This document shows, in pieces, positions 36,671-45,840 of a stretch of 64,000 nucleotides of DNA. Below the pieces are notes generated by a model. That model saw only the letters and a program-made list of their open reading frames with translations, had not been told where the DNA came from and ran no database searches. Source of the DNA: Paraburkholderia nodosa (GTDB taxonomy: Bacteria; Pseudomonadota; Gammaproteobacteria; Burkholderiales; Burkholderiaceae); the NCBI RefSeq assembly GCF_001718195.1, contig NZ_MCNV01000003.1, positions 124,001-188,000 on the forward strand, in the 5' to 3' direction. The position numbers were made by a program, and so were the translations under genes. Position 1 is the first letter of the stretch. Every line of letters starts with the position of its first letter.

Positions 36671-37840
36671 TCAGTGGCCGGCATCGGCCGCGCGCACGGG
36701 AATGGCCGTCGTGGCTTCGGCATGGGTCTGGGCGTCGGCGCTGGTGCCGCCGGCCGTTGCGGTTTGCGCGCGCTCGACAGTGCGCAACGCCGCTTCGGCC
36801 TTCACCGCGGCCGAACGGTGGCCGATGGCGCCGGCGCTCGGCACGGCGTCGAAGCCAGTGACCTTGTCGACGGGCTTGTCGCTGGCCTTCTCTGCACCGC
36901 GTTCGGCCTTCTCTGCGGGCTTTTCAGCCGGTTTGTCCTTCTCCGCCGGACGCTCCTGGACGTGCGCCGCGCGGATCACCGCGAGCGGCGCGCCTTCGGC
37001 TGCCGCGGTTTGCGACGGACGCTCGGCGCGCGCCGAGGCACGCTCGCGGCGTTCCGGCGAGCGCAGATCGAGCGCGCCCTGCACGCCGGTCACGCCGGGG
37101 ACGACCTCGGGTTCCGCTTTGGGCGCACGCGCGCCCTTTGAGCGGCGCGGCTTCGCAACCAGCGCGGGCGCCGCAGCCATGACCTCGTCGAGTGCCTTCT
37201 TCGCTGCGGCCTGCTCCGCCGCGCGACGGCTCGCGCCCGAACCCGACACCTTCACGTCGAGCTTCGGCACCGTGCATTCGACTTCGAACTGCTGATTGTG
37301 CGCCGCACCATGCGTCGCGACGACCGTGTAGGTCGGCAGCGCGATCTTATGACCCTGCAGGTACTCCTGCAGCAGCGTTTTGGAATCCTTGCCAAGCGTG
37401 CGCGGATCGATGTGATCGAGGATCGGCACGTAGAGGCGCTTGATGACCGTCTGGGCGGCATCGAAGCCGCCGTCGAGGAAAATCGCCCCGAAGATCGCTT
37501 CCAGCGCGTCGGCGAGGATCGACGGGCGGCGGAAACCGCCGCTGCGCAACTCGCCTTCGCCGAGGCGCAGGCCGTCGGCGATATTGAGGGCCTGAGCAAT
37601 CTCGTAGAGCGACTGTTGCTTGACCAGGTTCGCGCGCACGCGCGAGAGGTCGCCCTCGTCCAGCTTGCCAAAACGTTGGAACAATAGGGCAGCCACCGCG
37701 CAATTCAGAACCGAATCACCGAGGAATTCGAGGCGTTCGTTATGCGTGGCACTGTGACTGCGGTGGGTTAAAGCCTGGCGCAGCAATTCCGCATTGCGAA
37801 ATTCGTAGCGCAGACGGCTTTCCAACGGAGATTGGGGCAT
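36671..37840 (-). CDS. rnc: ribonuclease III with long C-terminal extension
   Basis: 389 aa; E. coli RNase III has 226. The nuclease signature [17 protein letters not shown] and second acidic site [15 protein letters not shown] are intact, then the dsRBD ([38 protein letters not shown] ... [14 protein letters not shown]). About 160 further residues are Lys/Ala/Glu rich (repeated PAEK and AEK patterns) and probably disordered. The enzyme processes rRNA and dsRNA. The ATG is followed by [14 protein letters not shown], the family start. A perfect 14-bp hairpin ends 15 nt ahead of it. Confidence 0.95.
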   Translation of the reverse strand: MPQSPLESRLRYEFRNAELLRQALTHRSHSATHNERLEFLGDSVLNCAVAALLFQRFGKLDEGDLSRVRANLVKQQSLYEIAQALNIADGLRLGEGELRSGGFRRPSILADALEAIFGAIFLDGGFDAAQTVIKRLYVPILDHIDPRTLGKDSKTLLQEYLQGHKIALPTYTVVATHGAAHNQQFEVECTVPKLDVKVSGSGASRRAAEQAAAKKALDEVMAAAPALVAKPRRSKGARAPKAEPEVVPGVTGVQGALDLRSPERRERASARAERPSQTAAAEGAPLAVIRAAHVQERPAEKDKPAEKPAEKAERGAEKASDKPVDKVTGFDAVPSAGAIGHRSAAVKAEAALRTVERAQTATAGGTSADAQTHAEATTAIPVRAADAGH

Positions 37841-37855
37841 GGGGAGAGTATAACG

Positions 37856-37893
37856 CGCCCGCCGCCCCCGGCGAAAACAGGGGGCGGCGGGCG
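37856..37893 (-). promoter_or_regulatory. perfect 14-bp hairpin in the rnc leader
   Basis: Minus strand: CGCCCGCCGCCCCC, a ten-base loop TGTTTTCGCC, then GGGGGCGGCGGGCG, all G-C pairs, ending 15 nt before the rnc ATG. No T-run follows, so it is not a simple lepB terminator. In E. coli, RNase III cleaves a stem-loop in its own leader and destabilises the mRNA; this helix could play the same part. Confidence 0.6.
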
Positions 37894-38051
37894 AAAAACC
37901 GTGACGAAGCGACGTTACCGGGGATTCTTCAAGTAGCGCGCGAAGATGCGTTGCGAGTGAGACTCGTGCTCGCGCATACGCTTTTTGTTGCTGCTTCGAT
38001 GGCTCCTTCGCGCGCATGCTCTACATGCATTGCACGTCGAGGCAACACGAA

Positions 38052-38948
38052 TTACTCGAACGAACCGATGCGACGCAGGTTGCTGAAGTTCATCCAGATG
38101 AAGAACGCGCGGCCCACGATGTTCGCGTCGGGCACGAAGCCCCAGTAGCGGCTGTCCGCGCTGTTGTCGCGATTGTCGCCCATCATGAAGTAATGGCCCG
38201 CCGGCACCTTGCAGATCACGCCGCGCGCGTTGTACTGGCAGTTGTCGCGATACGGATAATCCTCTGCGCCTACGATGAACGGCGGCACCGCGGGGTTGTT
38301 GAGGATGTTGTTCTTGCGGCCGCTGCCGAGGTCCTCGGTGAACTGCTTCGCATAGCCGATGCGCTCTTCATCGAAGAAGTCGCCCTGCGGCACTTCCGGC
38401 ACCGGCTTGCCGTTGATCGTGAGCTGCTTGTCCTGATACGAGACCACGTCGCCCGGCAGGCCGATCACGCGCTTGATGTAGTCGACCGACTCATCCTTCG
38501 GATAGCGGAACACGACCACGTCGCCGCGCTCGAGCGGCCGGCCCTGCGTGATCTTCGTGTTCGTGATCGGCAGGCGGATGCCGTAGTCGAACTTGTTCAC
38601 GAGGATGAAGTCGCCCACGAGCAGCGTGGGCACCATCGAACCCGACGGAATCTTGAACGGCTCGACGACGAACGACCGTACGAGGAACACGATCAGGATG
38701 ACGGGGAAGAAGCTCGCCGTGTACTCGAGCCACCACGGCTGGCGCAGCTTGTCGTTGCGCAGGTTCTGACGCGTGACAGGCGCGTTTTCATCGGCGAAGC
38801 GCTCGCCCACACGCTCCTGCTGACGGTCGAACTCCGCGACCGCCGCATCGGCGGCGAGGCGCCGGCGCGGCATGAACACCAGTTTGTCTGCAACCCACGC
38901 GACGCCCGTCAAGATGACGAGCACAAAGAGTATCAGCGCGAAATTCAT
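38052..38948 (-). CDS. lepB: signal peptidase I
   Basis: 298 aa, S26 family. Membrane segments at about 3-25 and 78-95 bracket a basic cytoplasmic loop. Box B is IPSGSMVPTLLVGD with catalytic Ser104; box D is YIKRVIGLPGD with general-base Lys159; box E is MGDNRDNSADSRYWGFV. The catalytic domain is periplasmic and cleaves Sec and Tat signal peptides. It lies 33 bp after lepA, the conserved lepA-lepB pair. Confidence 0.97.
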   Translation of the reverse strand: MNFALILFVLVILTGVAWVADKLVFMPRRRLAADAAVAEFDRQQERVGERFADENAPVTRQNLRNDKLRQPWWLEYTASFFPVILIVFLVRSFVVEPFKIPSGSMVPTLLVGDFILVNKFDYGIRLPITNTKITQGRPLERGDVVVFRYPKDESVDYIKRVIGLPGDVVSYQDKQLTINGKPVPEVPQGDFFDEERIGYAKQFTEDLGSGRKNNILNNPAVPPFIVGAEDYPYRDNCQYNARGVICKVPAGHYFMMGDNRDNSADSRYWGFVPDANIVGRAFFIWMNFSNLRRIGSFE

Positions 38949-38981
38949 GTAGAGATCCGTTGTCCGGCTTATTTGCGTTAC

Positions 38982-40775
38982 TTATTTATCTTCGACACGA
39001 AGGATGGCGAGGAAGGCCTCTTGCGGAATCTCGACCGAGCCGACCTGCTTCATCCGCTTCTTGCCTTCCTTCTGCTTTTCGAGCAGCTTCTTCTTACGCG
39101 TGATGTCGCCGCCGTAGCACTTGGCCAGCACGTTCTTGCGCAGCGCCTTGATGTTCTCGCGCGCGATGATGTGCGCGCCGATCGCGGCCTGAATGGCCAC
39201 GTCGTACATCTGGCGCGGGATGATCTCGCGCATCTTCGCCGCCACTTCGCGGCCGCGGTACTGCGACTGCGAGCGGTGGACGATGATGGACAGCGCATCG
39301 ACCTTGTCGCCGTTGATCAGCATGTCGACCTTCACGACGTCGGAGGTGCGGTATTCCTTGAACTCGTAGTCCATCGACGCATAACCGCGCGACACCGACT
39401 TCAGACGGTCGAAGAAGTCGAGCACGATTTCCGCCATCGGAATTTCGTACGTGAGCTGCACCTGGCGGCCGTGGTACTGCATGTTGATCTGGTTGCCGCG
39501 CTTTTGCGTACAGAGCGTGATGACCGAACCCACGTACTCTTGCGGCATGTACAGGTTCACCGTCACGATCGGCTCGCGGACCTCGGCAATCTTCGAGGGC
39601 TCCGGCATCTTCGCCGGGTTCTCGACCTTGATCGTGCTGCCGTCCGCCTGCACGACTTCGTACACCACGGTCGGCGCCGTGGTGATGAGGTCCATGTCGA
39701 ACTCGCGCTCGAGACGCTCCTGCACGATTTCCATGTGCAGAAGACCCAGGAAGCCGCAGCGGAAGCCGAAGCCCAGCGCCTGCGAAACTTCCGGCTCGTA
39801 TTGCAGCGAGGCGTCGTTGAGCTTGAGCTTTTCGAGCGATTCGCGCAGCGCGTCGTACTGGTTCGCCTCGACCGGATAGAGGCCCGCGAACACCTGCGGC
39901 TTCACTTCCTTGAAGCCCGGCAGCGGCTCGGCCGCCGGCTTCGTCGCGAGCGTGACGGTGTCGCCCACCTTGGTCGCGGCGAGTTCCTTGATGCCGGCGA
40001 TGATGAAGCCCACCTGCCCCGCCGAAAGCTGCTCGAGGTTGCGCGACTTCGGCGAGAACACGCCGACGTGCTCGACCGGATACTGCGCGCCGGTAGCCAT
40101 CAGCTTGATCTTGTCCTTCGGACGCAGCGTACCGTTGACGATACGCACGAGCATCACCACGCCGACGTAGTTGTCGAACCACGAGTCGATGATGAGCGCC
40201 TGCAGCGGCGCTTGCGGATCGCCCTTGGGCGGCGGCACCTTGGCGATGAGCGCTTCGAGCACGTCTTCCACGCCGAGGCCGGTCTTCGCGCTGCAGCGCG
40301 TGGCGTCGGTGGCGTCGATGCCGATCACGTCCTCGATCTCTTCGATGGCGTTTTCGGGGTTGGCGGCGGGCAGGTCGATCTTGTTGAGCACCGGCACGAC
40401 TTCCACGCCGAGTTCGATCGCGGTGTAGCAGTTCGCCACCGTCTGCGCCTCGACGCCCTGGCTCGCGTCCACCACGAGCAGCGCGCCCTCGCACGCGGAG
40501 AGCGAGCGGCTCACCTCGTAGGAGAAGTCGACGTGCCCCGGCGTGTCGATCAGGTTCAGGTTGTAGACCTTCCCGTCACGCGCCTTGTACGAGAGCGCAG
40601 CGGTCTGCGCCTTGATGGTGATGCCGCGCTCGCGCTCGAGATCCATCGAGTCGAGCACCTGCGATTCCATTTCGCGGTCGGACAAGCCGCCGCACAGCTG
40701 GATGATGCGATCGGCGAGCGTCGACTTGCCATGGTCGATGTGCGCAATGATCGAGAAGTTACGAATATGATCCAT
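38982..40775 (-). CDS. lepA: elongation factor 4 (LepA)
   Basis: 597 aa. GTPase motifs: [28 protein letters not shown] and LNKIDLP. Domain III and the LepA-specific C-terminal domain ([28 protein letters not shown] region) are present. It binds ribosomes and affects initiation and elongation. It heads the lepA-lepB-rnc part, 175 bp after the glutaredoxin-like gene, where a secondary promoter could sit. Confidence 0.98.
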   Translation of the reverse strand: MDHIRNFSIIAHIDHGKSTLADRIIQLCGGLSDREMESQVLDSMDLERERGITIKAQTAALSYKARDGKVYNLNLIDTPGHVDFSYEVSRSLSACEGALLVVDASQGVEAQTVANCYTAIELGVEVVPVLNKIDLPAANPENAIEEIEDVIGIDATDATRCSAKTGLGVEDVLEALIAKVPPPKGDPQAPLQALIIDSWFDNYVGVVMLVRIVNGTLRPKDKIKLMATGAQYPVEHVGVFSPKSRNLEQLSAGQVGFIIAGIKELAATKVGDTVTLATKPAAEPLPGFKEVKPQVFAGLYPVEANQYDALRESLEKLKLNDASLQYEPEVSQALGFGFRCGFLGLLHMEIVQERLEREFDMDLITTAPTVVYEVVQADGSTIKVENPAKMPEPSKIAEVREPIVTVNLYMPQEYVGSVITLCTQKRGNQINMQYHGRQVQLTYEIPMAEIVLDFFDRLKSVSRGYASMDYEFKEYRTSDVVKVDMLINGDKVDALSIIVHRSQSQYRGREVAAKMREIIPRQMYDVAIQAAIGAHIIARENIKALRKNVLAKCYGGDITRKKKLLEKQKEGKKRMKQVGSVEIPQEAFLAILRVEDK

Positions 40776-40950
40776 TCAGTGCCGATCAAGCGAAAAAGGC
40801 GCGCCCCAACGATAGCTGGACACGCCTCGTAAACAGATGAAAAACCGGACTATTTTAGCCGAAAAGGGGTCCCACAGGCTAACCGTCCGCTGATGTAACG
40901 GATGTGTGATGGCGCGGGGGCATGTCTTGCGCCGCCCCCGCGCCCGCGTT

Positions 40951-41286
40951 TCACACACCGCCCGGCGGCGCCGGCGGTATGTTCGGCGCGTCGGCGCTCA
41001 GGCCCAGCGTAGCGCGCACGCGTGCTTCGTCGAGACGGTAGTGACACAGCTCGATGCCGTCGCAAAGGAGCACCGGCACGAGCTCGTCGTAACGCGCCTG
41101 GATCGCGGGGTCGGAATCGACATCGACGACGTCGAGACGCGCACCCGCCGCGGCGGCGAGCGGCGCGAGCGCCACGCGCATCTCTTCGCACAGATGACAC
41201 CACGCGCGCCCATACAGCACGAGGTGCGCGCTCGTGCGTTCGAGCGCGCCCGGCGCCGCCGACGAAGACCGCATGGGCGTGCGCAT
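40951..41286 (-). CDS. glutaredoxin-like thioredoxin-fold protein
   Basis: 111 aa. VLYGRAWCHLCEEMRVAL places a CxxC redox pair at the N-terminus of the first helix. RLDVVDVDSDPAIQARYDELVPVLLCDG, with cis-Pro in LVPV, completes a short thioredoxin fold (DUF836/glutaredoxin-like). The partner is unknown. A second ATG four codons in (41274) could be the start. It follows mucD by 5 bp, in the position this family often has between mucD and lepA. Confidence 0.85.
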   Translation of the reverse strand: MRTPMRSSSAAPGALERTSAHLVLYGRAWCHLCEEMRVALAPLAAAAGARLDVVDVDSDPAIQARYDELVPVLLCDGIELCHYRLDEARVRATLGLSADAPNIPPAPPGGV

Positions 41287-41291
41287 CGGCG

Positions 41292-42809
41292 TTACTTCTG
41301 CCCCGGCGCGCGCGGGCGCAGCGGCACGAATTGCGTGTTGTCGCCGCGACGCACGAGCACCGCGACCGTCTTCTGCGAGTCGAGATGCGCCGTCACCTCC
41401 TGGAACTGCTTCGCGCTGGTGATATCCGTGTCGCCCACGCGCAGGATGATGTCGCCCTTCTGCAGGCCGGCGCGCTGTGCGGGGCCATCGACCGAGTCCA
41501 CCATCGCGCCGCCCTTGATCTTGAGCTGGGCGAGCTGGTCGGCGGGAATATCGACCACCGCGATACCGAGCGCGTTCATCGCGCGCGGCTTGGGCTCGGG
41601 CGCCTTTTTCTGGTCGGCCTTCGCGCTCTTGTCGGTCTGCATCTCGGCGATCGTGATCGGTAGATCGCGCGTTGCGCCCTTGCGCCAGATCGTCACGGTC
41701 GCCTTGGTGCCCGGCTTCGTGTCGCCGACCATGCGCGGCAGGTCGGTCGCGGCGTCGACGGTCGTGCCGTTGAACTTCAGGATGATGTCGCCCGGCTGGA
41801 TGCCCGCCTTGTCGGCCGGGCCGCCCGGCTCGACGCTGGAGACCAGCGCGCCTTGCGCCTTGGGCAGACCGAGCGAGTCGGCGACGTCCTTCGTCACCTC
41901 GCCGATTGCGACGGCAATGCGGCCGCGCGTGACCTTGCCCGTGGACTTGAGCTGGTCCGCCACGCGCATCGCCTCGTCGATCGGAATCGCGAACGAGATG
42001 CCCATGAAGCCGCCGGTGCGGCTATAGATCTGCGAGTTGATGCCGATCACCTCGCCCTGCATGTTGATGAGCGGACCGCCCGAGTTGCCGGGATTCACGG
42101 CCACGTCGGTCTGGATGAACGGCAAATAATCGCCCGTGTCGCGACCCTTCGCGCTCACGATGCCCGCCGTCACGGTATTCTCGAGGCCGAACGGCGAACC
42201 GATCGCCACGACCCACTCGCCCACGCGCACCTTGTTCGAATCGCCCATCGTCACGGCCGGCAGATTCGCGGCTTGGATCTTCACCACGGCGACGTCCGTG
42301 CGGTCGTCCACGCCGATCAGCTTCGCCTTGAATTCGCGCTTGTCGGTGAGCGTCACGTAGATGCTGTCCGCGTCGTCGACCACGTGCGCGTTGGTCATCA
42401 CGTAGCCGTCGCCCGAGAGGATGAAACCGGAGCCGACGCCGCTGTTCTGTTCGGTGTCGTTGCCGCTGTCCGGGCCGGAGTCCGAACCGCCGCCCGGGCT
42501 TCCGCCCTGACTGCCCCCCTGGCCGCCGCCCTGCCCACCCTGCGGCCCTTGCGGGAGCGGGATGCCAAAGAAGCGGCGGAAGAATTCCGACATGTCGCCC
42601 TGATCCATGCCCGGCGGCAGGCCGCGCTGAGCTGAGGAGACGCGTGTGGTGGTGCGGATATTGACGACCGACGGCCCCACTTTGTCCACGAGGTCGGCGA
42701 AGTCGGGCAGGTTGGCAGCCGGCGCCGCCGCTGCCACGTGCGGTGCCAACGGCAGGCACGCCGCCACGACCGCGGCCGCGAAGAATTTGCGCAGCGGGAG
42801 AATCGTCAT
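41292..42809 (-). CDS. mucD: DegP/MucD-type periplasmic serine protease, two PDZ domains
   Basis: 505 aa with a Sec signal peptide (cleaved after HVAAA, about residue 28). The catalytic triad is His in VMTNAHVVDDAD, Asp in GVDDRTDVAVVKI and Ser in AVNPGNSGGPLINMQGEV. PDZ1 begins at VAIGEVTKDVADSLGLPKAQGALV and PDZ2 near GIAVVDIPADQLAQLKIKGGAMVD. A Gly/Gln/Ser-rich linker lies near residues 88-118 (the LA-loop region). It degrades misfolded envelope proteins. Directly downstream of rseB in the sigma-E operon. Confidence 0.95.
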   Translation of the reverse strand: MTILPLRKFFAAAVVAACLPLAPHVAAAAPAANLPDFADLVDKVGPSVVNIRTTTRVSSAQRGLPPGMDQGDMSEFFRRFFGIPLPQGPQGGQGGGQGGSQGGSPGGGSDSGPDSGNDTEQNSGVGSGFILSGDGYVMTNAHVVDDADSIYVTLTDKREFKAKLIGVDDRTDVAVVKIQAANLPAVTMGDSNKVRVGEWVVAIGSPFGLENTVTAGIVSAKGRDTGDYLPFIQTDVAVNPGNSGGPLINMQGEVIGINSQIYSRTGGFMGISFAIPIDEAMRVADQLKSTGKVTRGRIAVAIGEVTKDVADSLGLPKAQGALVSSVEPGGPADKAGIQPGDIILKFNGTTVDAATDLPRMVGDTKPGTKATVTIWRKGATRDLPITIAEMQTDKSAKADQKKAPEPKPRAMNALGIAVVDIPADQLAQLKIKGGAMVDSVDGPAQRAGLQKGDIILRVGDTDITSAKQFQEVTAHLDSQKTVAVLVRRGDNTQFVPLRPRAPGQK

Positions 42810-42833
42810 ATCGAAGTCAGCCGAAGGAAGGAG

Positions 42834-43895
42834 TTACCTGGGAGCCTTGTATTCTATGGCAGACGCGAACTGCTGCAACGTGGTCTGGGGCACTTCGCCA
42901 AGCAACGTGATGAAGTAATCGCCGTTGCGCTTCACGAGCACGTGGGTCGCGCCACTGCTGCCCGAGCCTTCCTTGCGACTGTTGTTCTTCACCGGCTCGA
43001 TAAAGACGGAAAGCGTGGACAGTCCGTCAGAGAATACAGCCTGATCGACCGGGATGGGCGGATCGCTCGCATCGCGCGCCGCCATCGGCCGGCGCACTTC
43101 GCGAATCTTCTGAAATCCCGGCGCAGCCTGGCCGAACGACCAGCCCTGCGCTTCGATGTCGACCGGCTGGAGCGGCGGGCGCACCACGTTCCAACCCTCG
43201 ATATTGCGCATGCCATTGACGATAGGCGTCTTGTCGACGGGTCCGCCGATGCGCACCTGCGTGAACGCGAGCTGCTGGAGCACCTGGCCGTTCGACGGGT
43301 CGAGCATCTGCGAGCGCAGCAGGAGACCGGTTTTCGCGTCCGCCCACAGCTTGTAGGCGAAGCGGAAATTGTCCTTCGGGTCGAGCTGGATCACCTGGCT
43401 GTCGAGGCCGGCCACGCGGTCGTTGGCGAGCATCTTCGGCTCGTAGACGCCCAGCACCTGGTCCCCGCTCGTGGAAAGCAGCGCCGGGAAAGCGTCCTTG
43501 TTCTGGCGCTTTTCGACGACGAGCAGCTTGCGCTCGGGCACGAAGGTATAGAGATCGTCGTTGTGGCGCAGCATTGTGCGCGGCTTGCCGTCGAGGCTTT
43601 CGAGCTTTTCGAACTCGCCGTCCTGCTTCGAGGCGTAGTGCGTGATGCGCGAAGATTGCACGAACTCGCCGCGCTGATAGACGAAGGTGCCTTCGTAACT
43701 TTGCTGCTGAGCGGCCTGCTGGATGCGGTCGAGCAGCTGTGCCGCGCTCTGGCGCGTGGCGGCATCGGCCGCGGACGCGCCTTGCGCGTGGGCACGCGGG
43801 GCGACAGACAGAGCGGTGAACATCGCGGCTGCGCAGCAAAGGAATGCCGGCAACCGCCCCCAGATTGTCTTTTTATTCAACCGCAATGTCTGCAT
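42834..43895 (-). CDS. rseB: sigma-E regulatory protein RseB/MucB
   Basis: 353 aa with signal peptide ending AHA (about residue 37). The LolA-like large domain starts AAQLLDRIQQAAQQQSYEGTFVYQRGEFVQSSRITHYAS and has the KPRTMLRHND segment; the small C-terminal domain ends LVKRNGDYFITLLGEVPQTTLQQFASAIEY. RseB binds periplasmic RseA and protects it from proteolysis until mislocalised LPS or lipoprotein displaces it. It starts 5 nt after the rseA stop. Confidence 0.93.
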   Translation of the reverse strand: MQTLRLNKKTIWGRLPAFLCCAAAMFTALSVAPRAHAQGASAADAATRQSAAQLLDRIQQAAQQQSYEGTFVYQRGEFVQSSRITHYASKQDGEFEKLESLDGKPRTMLRHNDDLYTFVPERKLLVVEKRQNKDAFPALLSTSGDQVLGVYEPKMLANDRVAGLDSQVIQLDPKDNFRFAYKLWADAKTGLLLRSQMLDPSNGQVLQQLAFTQVRIGGPVDKTPIVNGMRNIEGWNVVRPPLQPVDIEAQGWSFGQAAPGFQKIREVRRPMAARDASDPPIPVDQAVFSDGLSTLSVFIEPVKNNSRKEGSGSSGATHVLVKRNGDYFITLLGEVPQTTLQQFASAIEYKAPR

Positions 43896-43900
43896 CAAAC

Positions 43901-44542
43901 TTATTGGCCTTGCGTAGTAAGAGCGGCTGAACGGATGTACGGCATGGAATCCGAAATGACCGGCTGCTGCGCGAACTGCTGGTGCGCCTGGAGATATTCG
44001 TCGAGGCGAGCGTCGCGGATGATATTGCCGTCCTGACCGCCTGCAACCGGCGCCGGCGTGGTGTTCATCGCCACGCGCTGCACGCCGTCGCCCTGCGACT
44101 GCACAGCAGCGATTTGCGGCGCGCCAGCCATGCCCACGCCGCGCATCTGCGGCATGACGATCCACGTGAGCGTGGCGGCCGCAGCCGCCACGGCCAACGA
44201 CGGCATCACGCGGCGGCGCAGCGCCAGAATGCGGCCAACGCGCTCATTGCGGCCGGCCTGCACCTGCGGCAGCGCAGCCGGTGCGAGCAGATGCGGCTGT
44301 GCTTCGAAGCGCGCCGCGAAACCCGTCATGAAGGCGCGGCTTGCCGCCTGGCTGAGGGCCAGATCGTCGGAACGCAGTACGTCGCCGATCAGATGGTACT
44401 CCGACCAGGCTGCGCGCCCTTCGCCGTCGAGTTCCAGAAAATTTCCGTTCAGATGCTCCTGCGCCGACGCTTCACCGTCGACGAAGGCGGACAGACGCTC
44501 GCTGCGCGAGCTTGATACCGATTGCATCGAGACCGAACCCAT
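43901..44542 (-). CDS. rseA: anti-sigma-E factor RseA/MucA
   Basis: 213 aa from the ATG preceded by GGGGAG; another ATG four codons earlier (44554) has no usable spacing. The N-terminal anti-sigma domain has SERLSAFVDGEASAQEHL ... AAWSEYHLIGDVLRSDDLALSQAASRAFMTGFAARFEAQP, including the HLIGDVLR motif. One membrane segment is near residues 113-130 (VMPSLAVAAAAATLTWIVM). The periplasmic tail binds RseB and is cut during stress. It lies 87 nt after rpoE. Confidence 0.92.
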   Translation of the reverse strand: MGSVSMQSVSSSRSERLSAFVDGEASAQEHLNGNFLELDGEGRAAWSEYHLIGDVLRSDDLALSQAASRAFMTGFAARFEAQPHLLAPAALPQVQAGRNERVGRILALRRRVMPSLAVAAAAATLTWIVMPQMRGVGMAGAPQIAAVQSQGDGVQRVAMNTTPAPVAGGQDGNIIRDARLDEYLQAHQQFAQQPVISDSMPYIRSAALTTQGQ

Positions 44543-44629
44543 GATGCTCCCCATTCCCTAACAGACGTCCCTGTGACACCAACTCATTCTGGTGAATCGC
44601 GTCGCCGCCCGGGGCGAAGCTGGTTCTTC

Positions 44630-45229
44630 TTACCAGCGCTTACCTTCCGGAGTGTCCAGCAGCGGACGCAATTTTGCCGCAATGGCTTCCCGAGCGCGGA
44701 AAATTCTCGATCTGACGGTGCCGATCGGGCACCCCATCATCTCGGCGATTTCTTCGTAGCTTAGGCCTTCTATTTCCCGAAGCGTAATGGCGGTGCGCAG
44801 CTCTTCCGGTAAAACCGCCATCGCAGCATTGACCGTCTGTGCGATCTGCTTGCTCATCAACATCGACTCGGGCGTATTGATATCCCTTAGTTGATCGGCG
44901 TCCGAGAAAGTTTCCGCTTCTTCAGCATCTGCCTCGGTAGAAGTCGGCGCGCGTCTTCCCTGCGTCGCAAGGTAGTTCTTTGCCGTATTGACAGCAATTC
45001 GGTACAACCACGTATAGAAAGCCGATTCGCCACGAAATTGCGGTAGTGCGCGGTAAGCCTTGATAAAGGCGTCCTGGGCCACGTCCTCGACCTCGGCGGG
45101 GTCCCGCACGAGGCGCGAGATCAGCCGGATGATCTTGCGGTGGTATTTCGAGACCAGGAGCTCGAACGCGGCCTTGTCGCCTTTTTGCACGCGCTCGACC
45201 AGAACCTGATCAATTTCTTTTTCGCTCAC
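44630..45229 (-). CDS. rpoE: ECF sigma factor RpoE (AlgU)
   Basis: 199 aa with GTG start. Sigma-2 is FELLVSKYHRKIIRLISRLVRDPAEVEDVAQDAFIKAYRALPQFRGESAFYTWLYRIAVNTAKNYL; sigma-4 is LREIEGLSYEEIAEMMGCPIGTVRSRIFRAREAI. This is the sigma-E/AlgU branch. It directs envelope-stress transcription and is held by RseA until released. It starts the rpoE-rseA-rseB-mucD module. Confidence 0.97.
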   Translation of the reverse strand: MSEKEIDQVLVERVQKGDKAAFELLVSKYHRKIIRLISRLVRDPAEVEDVAQDAFIKAYRALPQFRGESAFYTWLYRIAVNTAKNYLATQGRRAPTSTEADAEEAETFSDADQLRDINTPESMLMSKQIAQTVNAAMAVLPEELRTAITLREIEGLSYEEIAEMMGCPIGTVRSRIFRAREAIAAKLRPLLDTPEGKRW

Positions 45230-45342
45230 CTGAAAAATCCGTTAGCACATGAAGTAGACGTGGGGGCACCATTGTAGCGTCCTCGCCACGGTCTCACGTT
45301 ACGCGAGTAACAGCGGTTACAAGCTTTACAGCGAAAGGAGGC

Positions 45343-45840
45343 TCAGCGACCGGCCGCGCTGCGCGCGCGCACGGCGAGTGTGCGGAAGGTTTCTGCGGGA
45401 ACGGCGTCGGCGGCGACGAGAATCGTCGTGCGGCGTGCGCCCTGCTCCACGACGAGCGCGAGCAGCCACGCGCCCCATTGCGACGCGCCGGCAAGCCGCC
45501 CGGCCGCGAGGCAGGCGCCATCGCACGACCAGGCCGCGAGAAAATCCGACCCGATTTCGAGGAAGGCCGGTTGCTTGCGGCGCCACGCCGCAGCCGCGAG
45601 GCCGCCGGTCGCGAGGAACGCCAGCGTGACCGGCAACGCTTGCCAGACGCCGAGCCAGGGTGCGAGCGCCGTGTAGACGGCGGCCGCGGCCACGCCCAGA
45701 CCCGCGGCAACGAGCAATTGCAGCGCAAGCGATGGACGCAGGGAAAGAAGCGGCGCGCCCGCGCGCCGCGAGGGGAAAGCAGGAGGGACGCGGCCGGCCG
45801 AAGCATTCGGCACGGCCGCTGTCTCGTCGTGCGGGATCAA
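45343..45840 (-). CDS. YgfX/CptA-like inner-membrane protein
   Basis: 165 aa from a TTG that overlaps the fabF stop (TTGA). Two adjacent membrane segments ([22 protein letters not shown] and [21 protein letters not shown]) are followed by a compact soluble tail with [23 protein letters not shown] and [25 protein letters not shown]. This layout resembles E. coli YgfX/CptA, whose tail ends RRQHLWLAADSMDEAEWRDLRRIL. YgfX was proposed as a membrane toxin affecting cytoskeletal proteins, paired with SdhE. No sdhE partner is nearby. Similarity is judged by eye only. Confidence 0.6.
   Translation of the reverse strand: MIPHDETAAVPNASAGRVPPAFPSRRAGAPLLSLRPSLALQLLVAAGLGVAAAAVYTALAPWLGVWQALPVTLAFLATGGLAAAAWRRKQPAFLEIGSDFLAAWSCDGACLAAGRLAGASQWGAWLLALVVEQGARRTTILVAADAVPAETFRTLAVRARSAAGR

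Noticed and set aside
38016..40832. A 938-codon plus-strand open frame opposite lepA and lepB
   Set aside because: Composition (His, Arg, Asp, Leu) is typical of reverse-strand translation of GC-rich genes; LepA and LepB explain the region fully.
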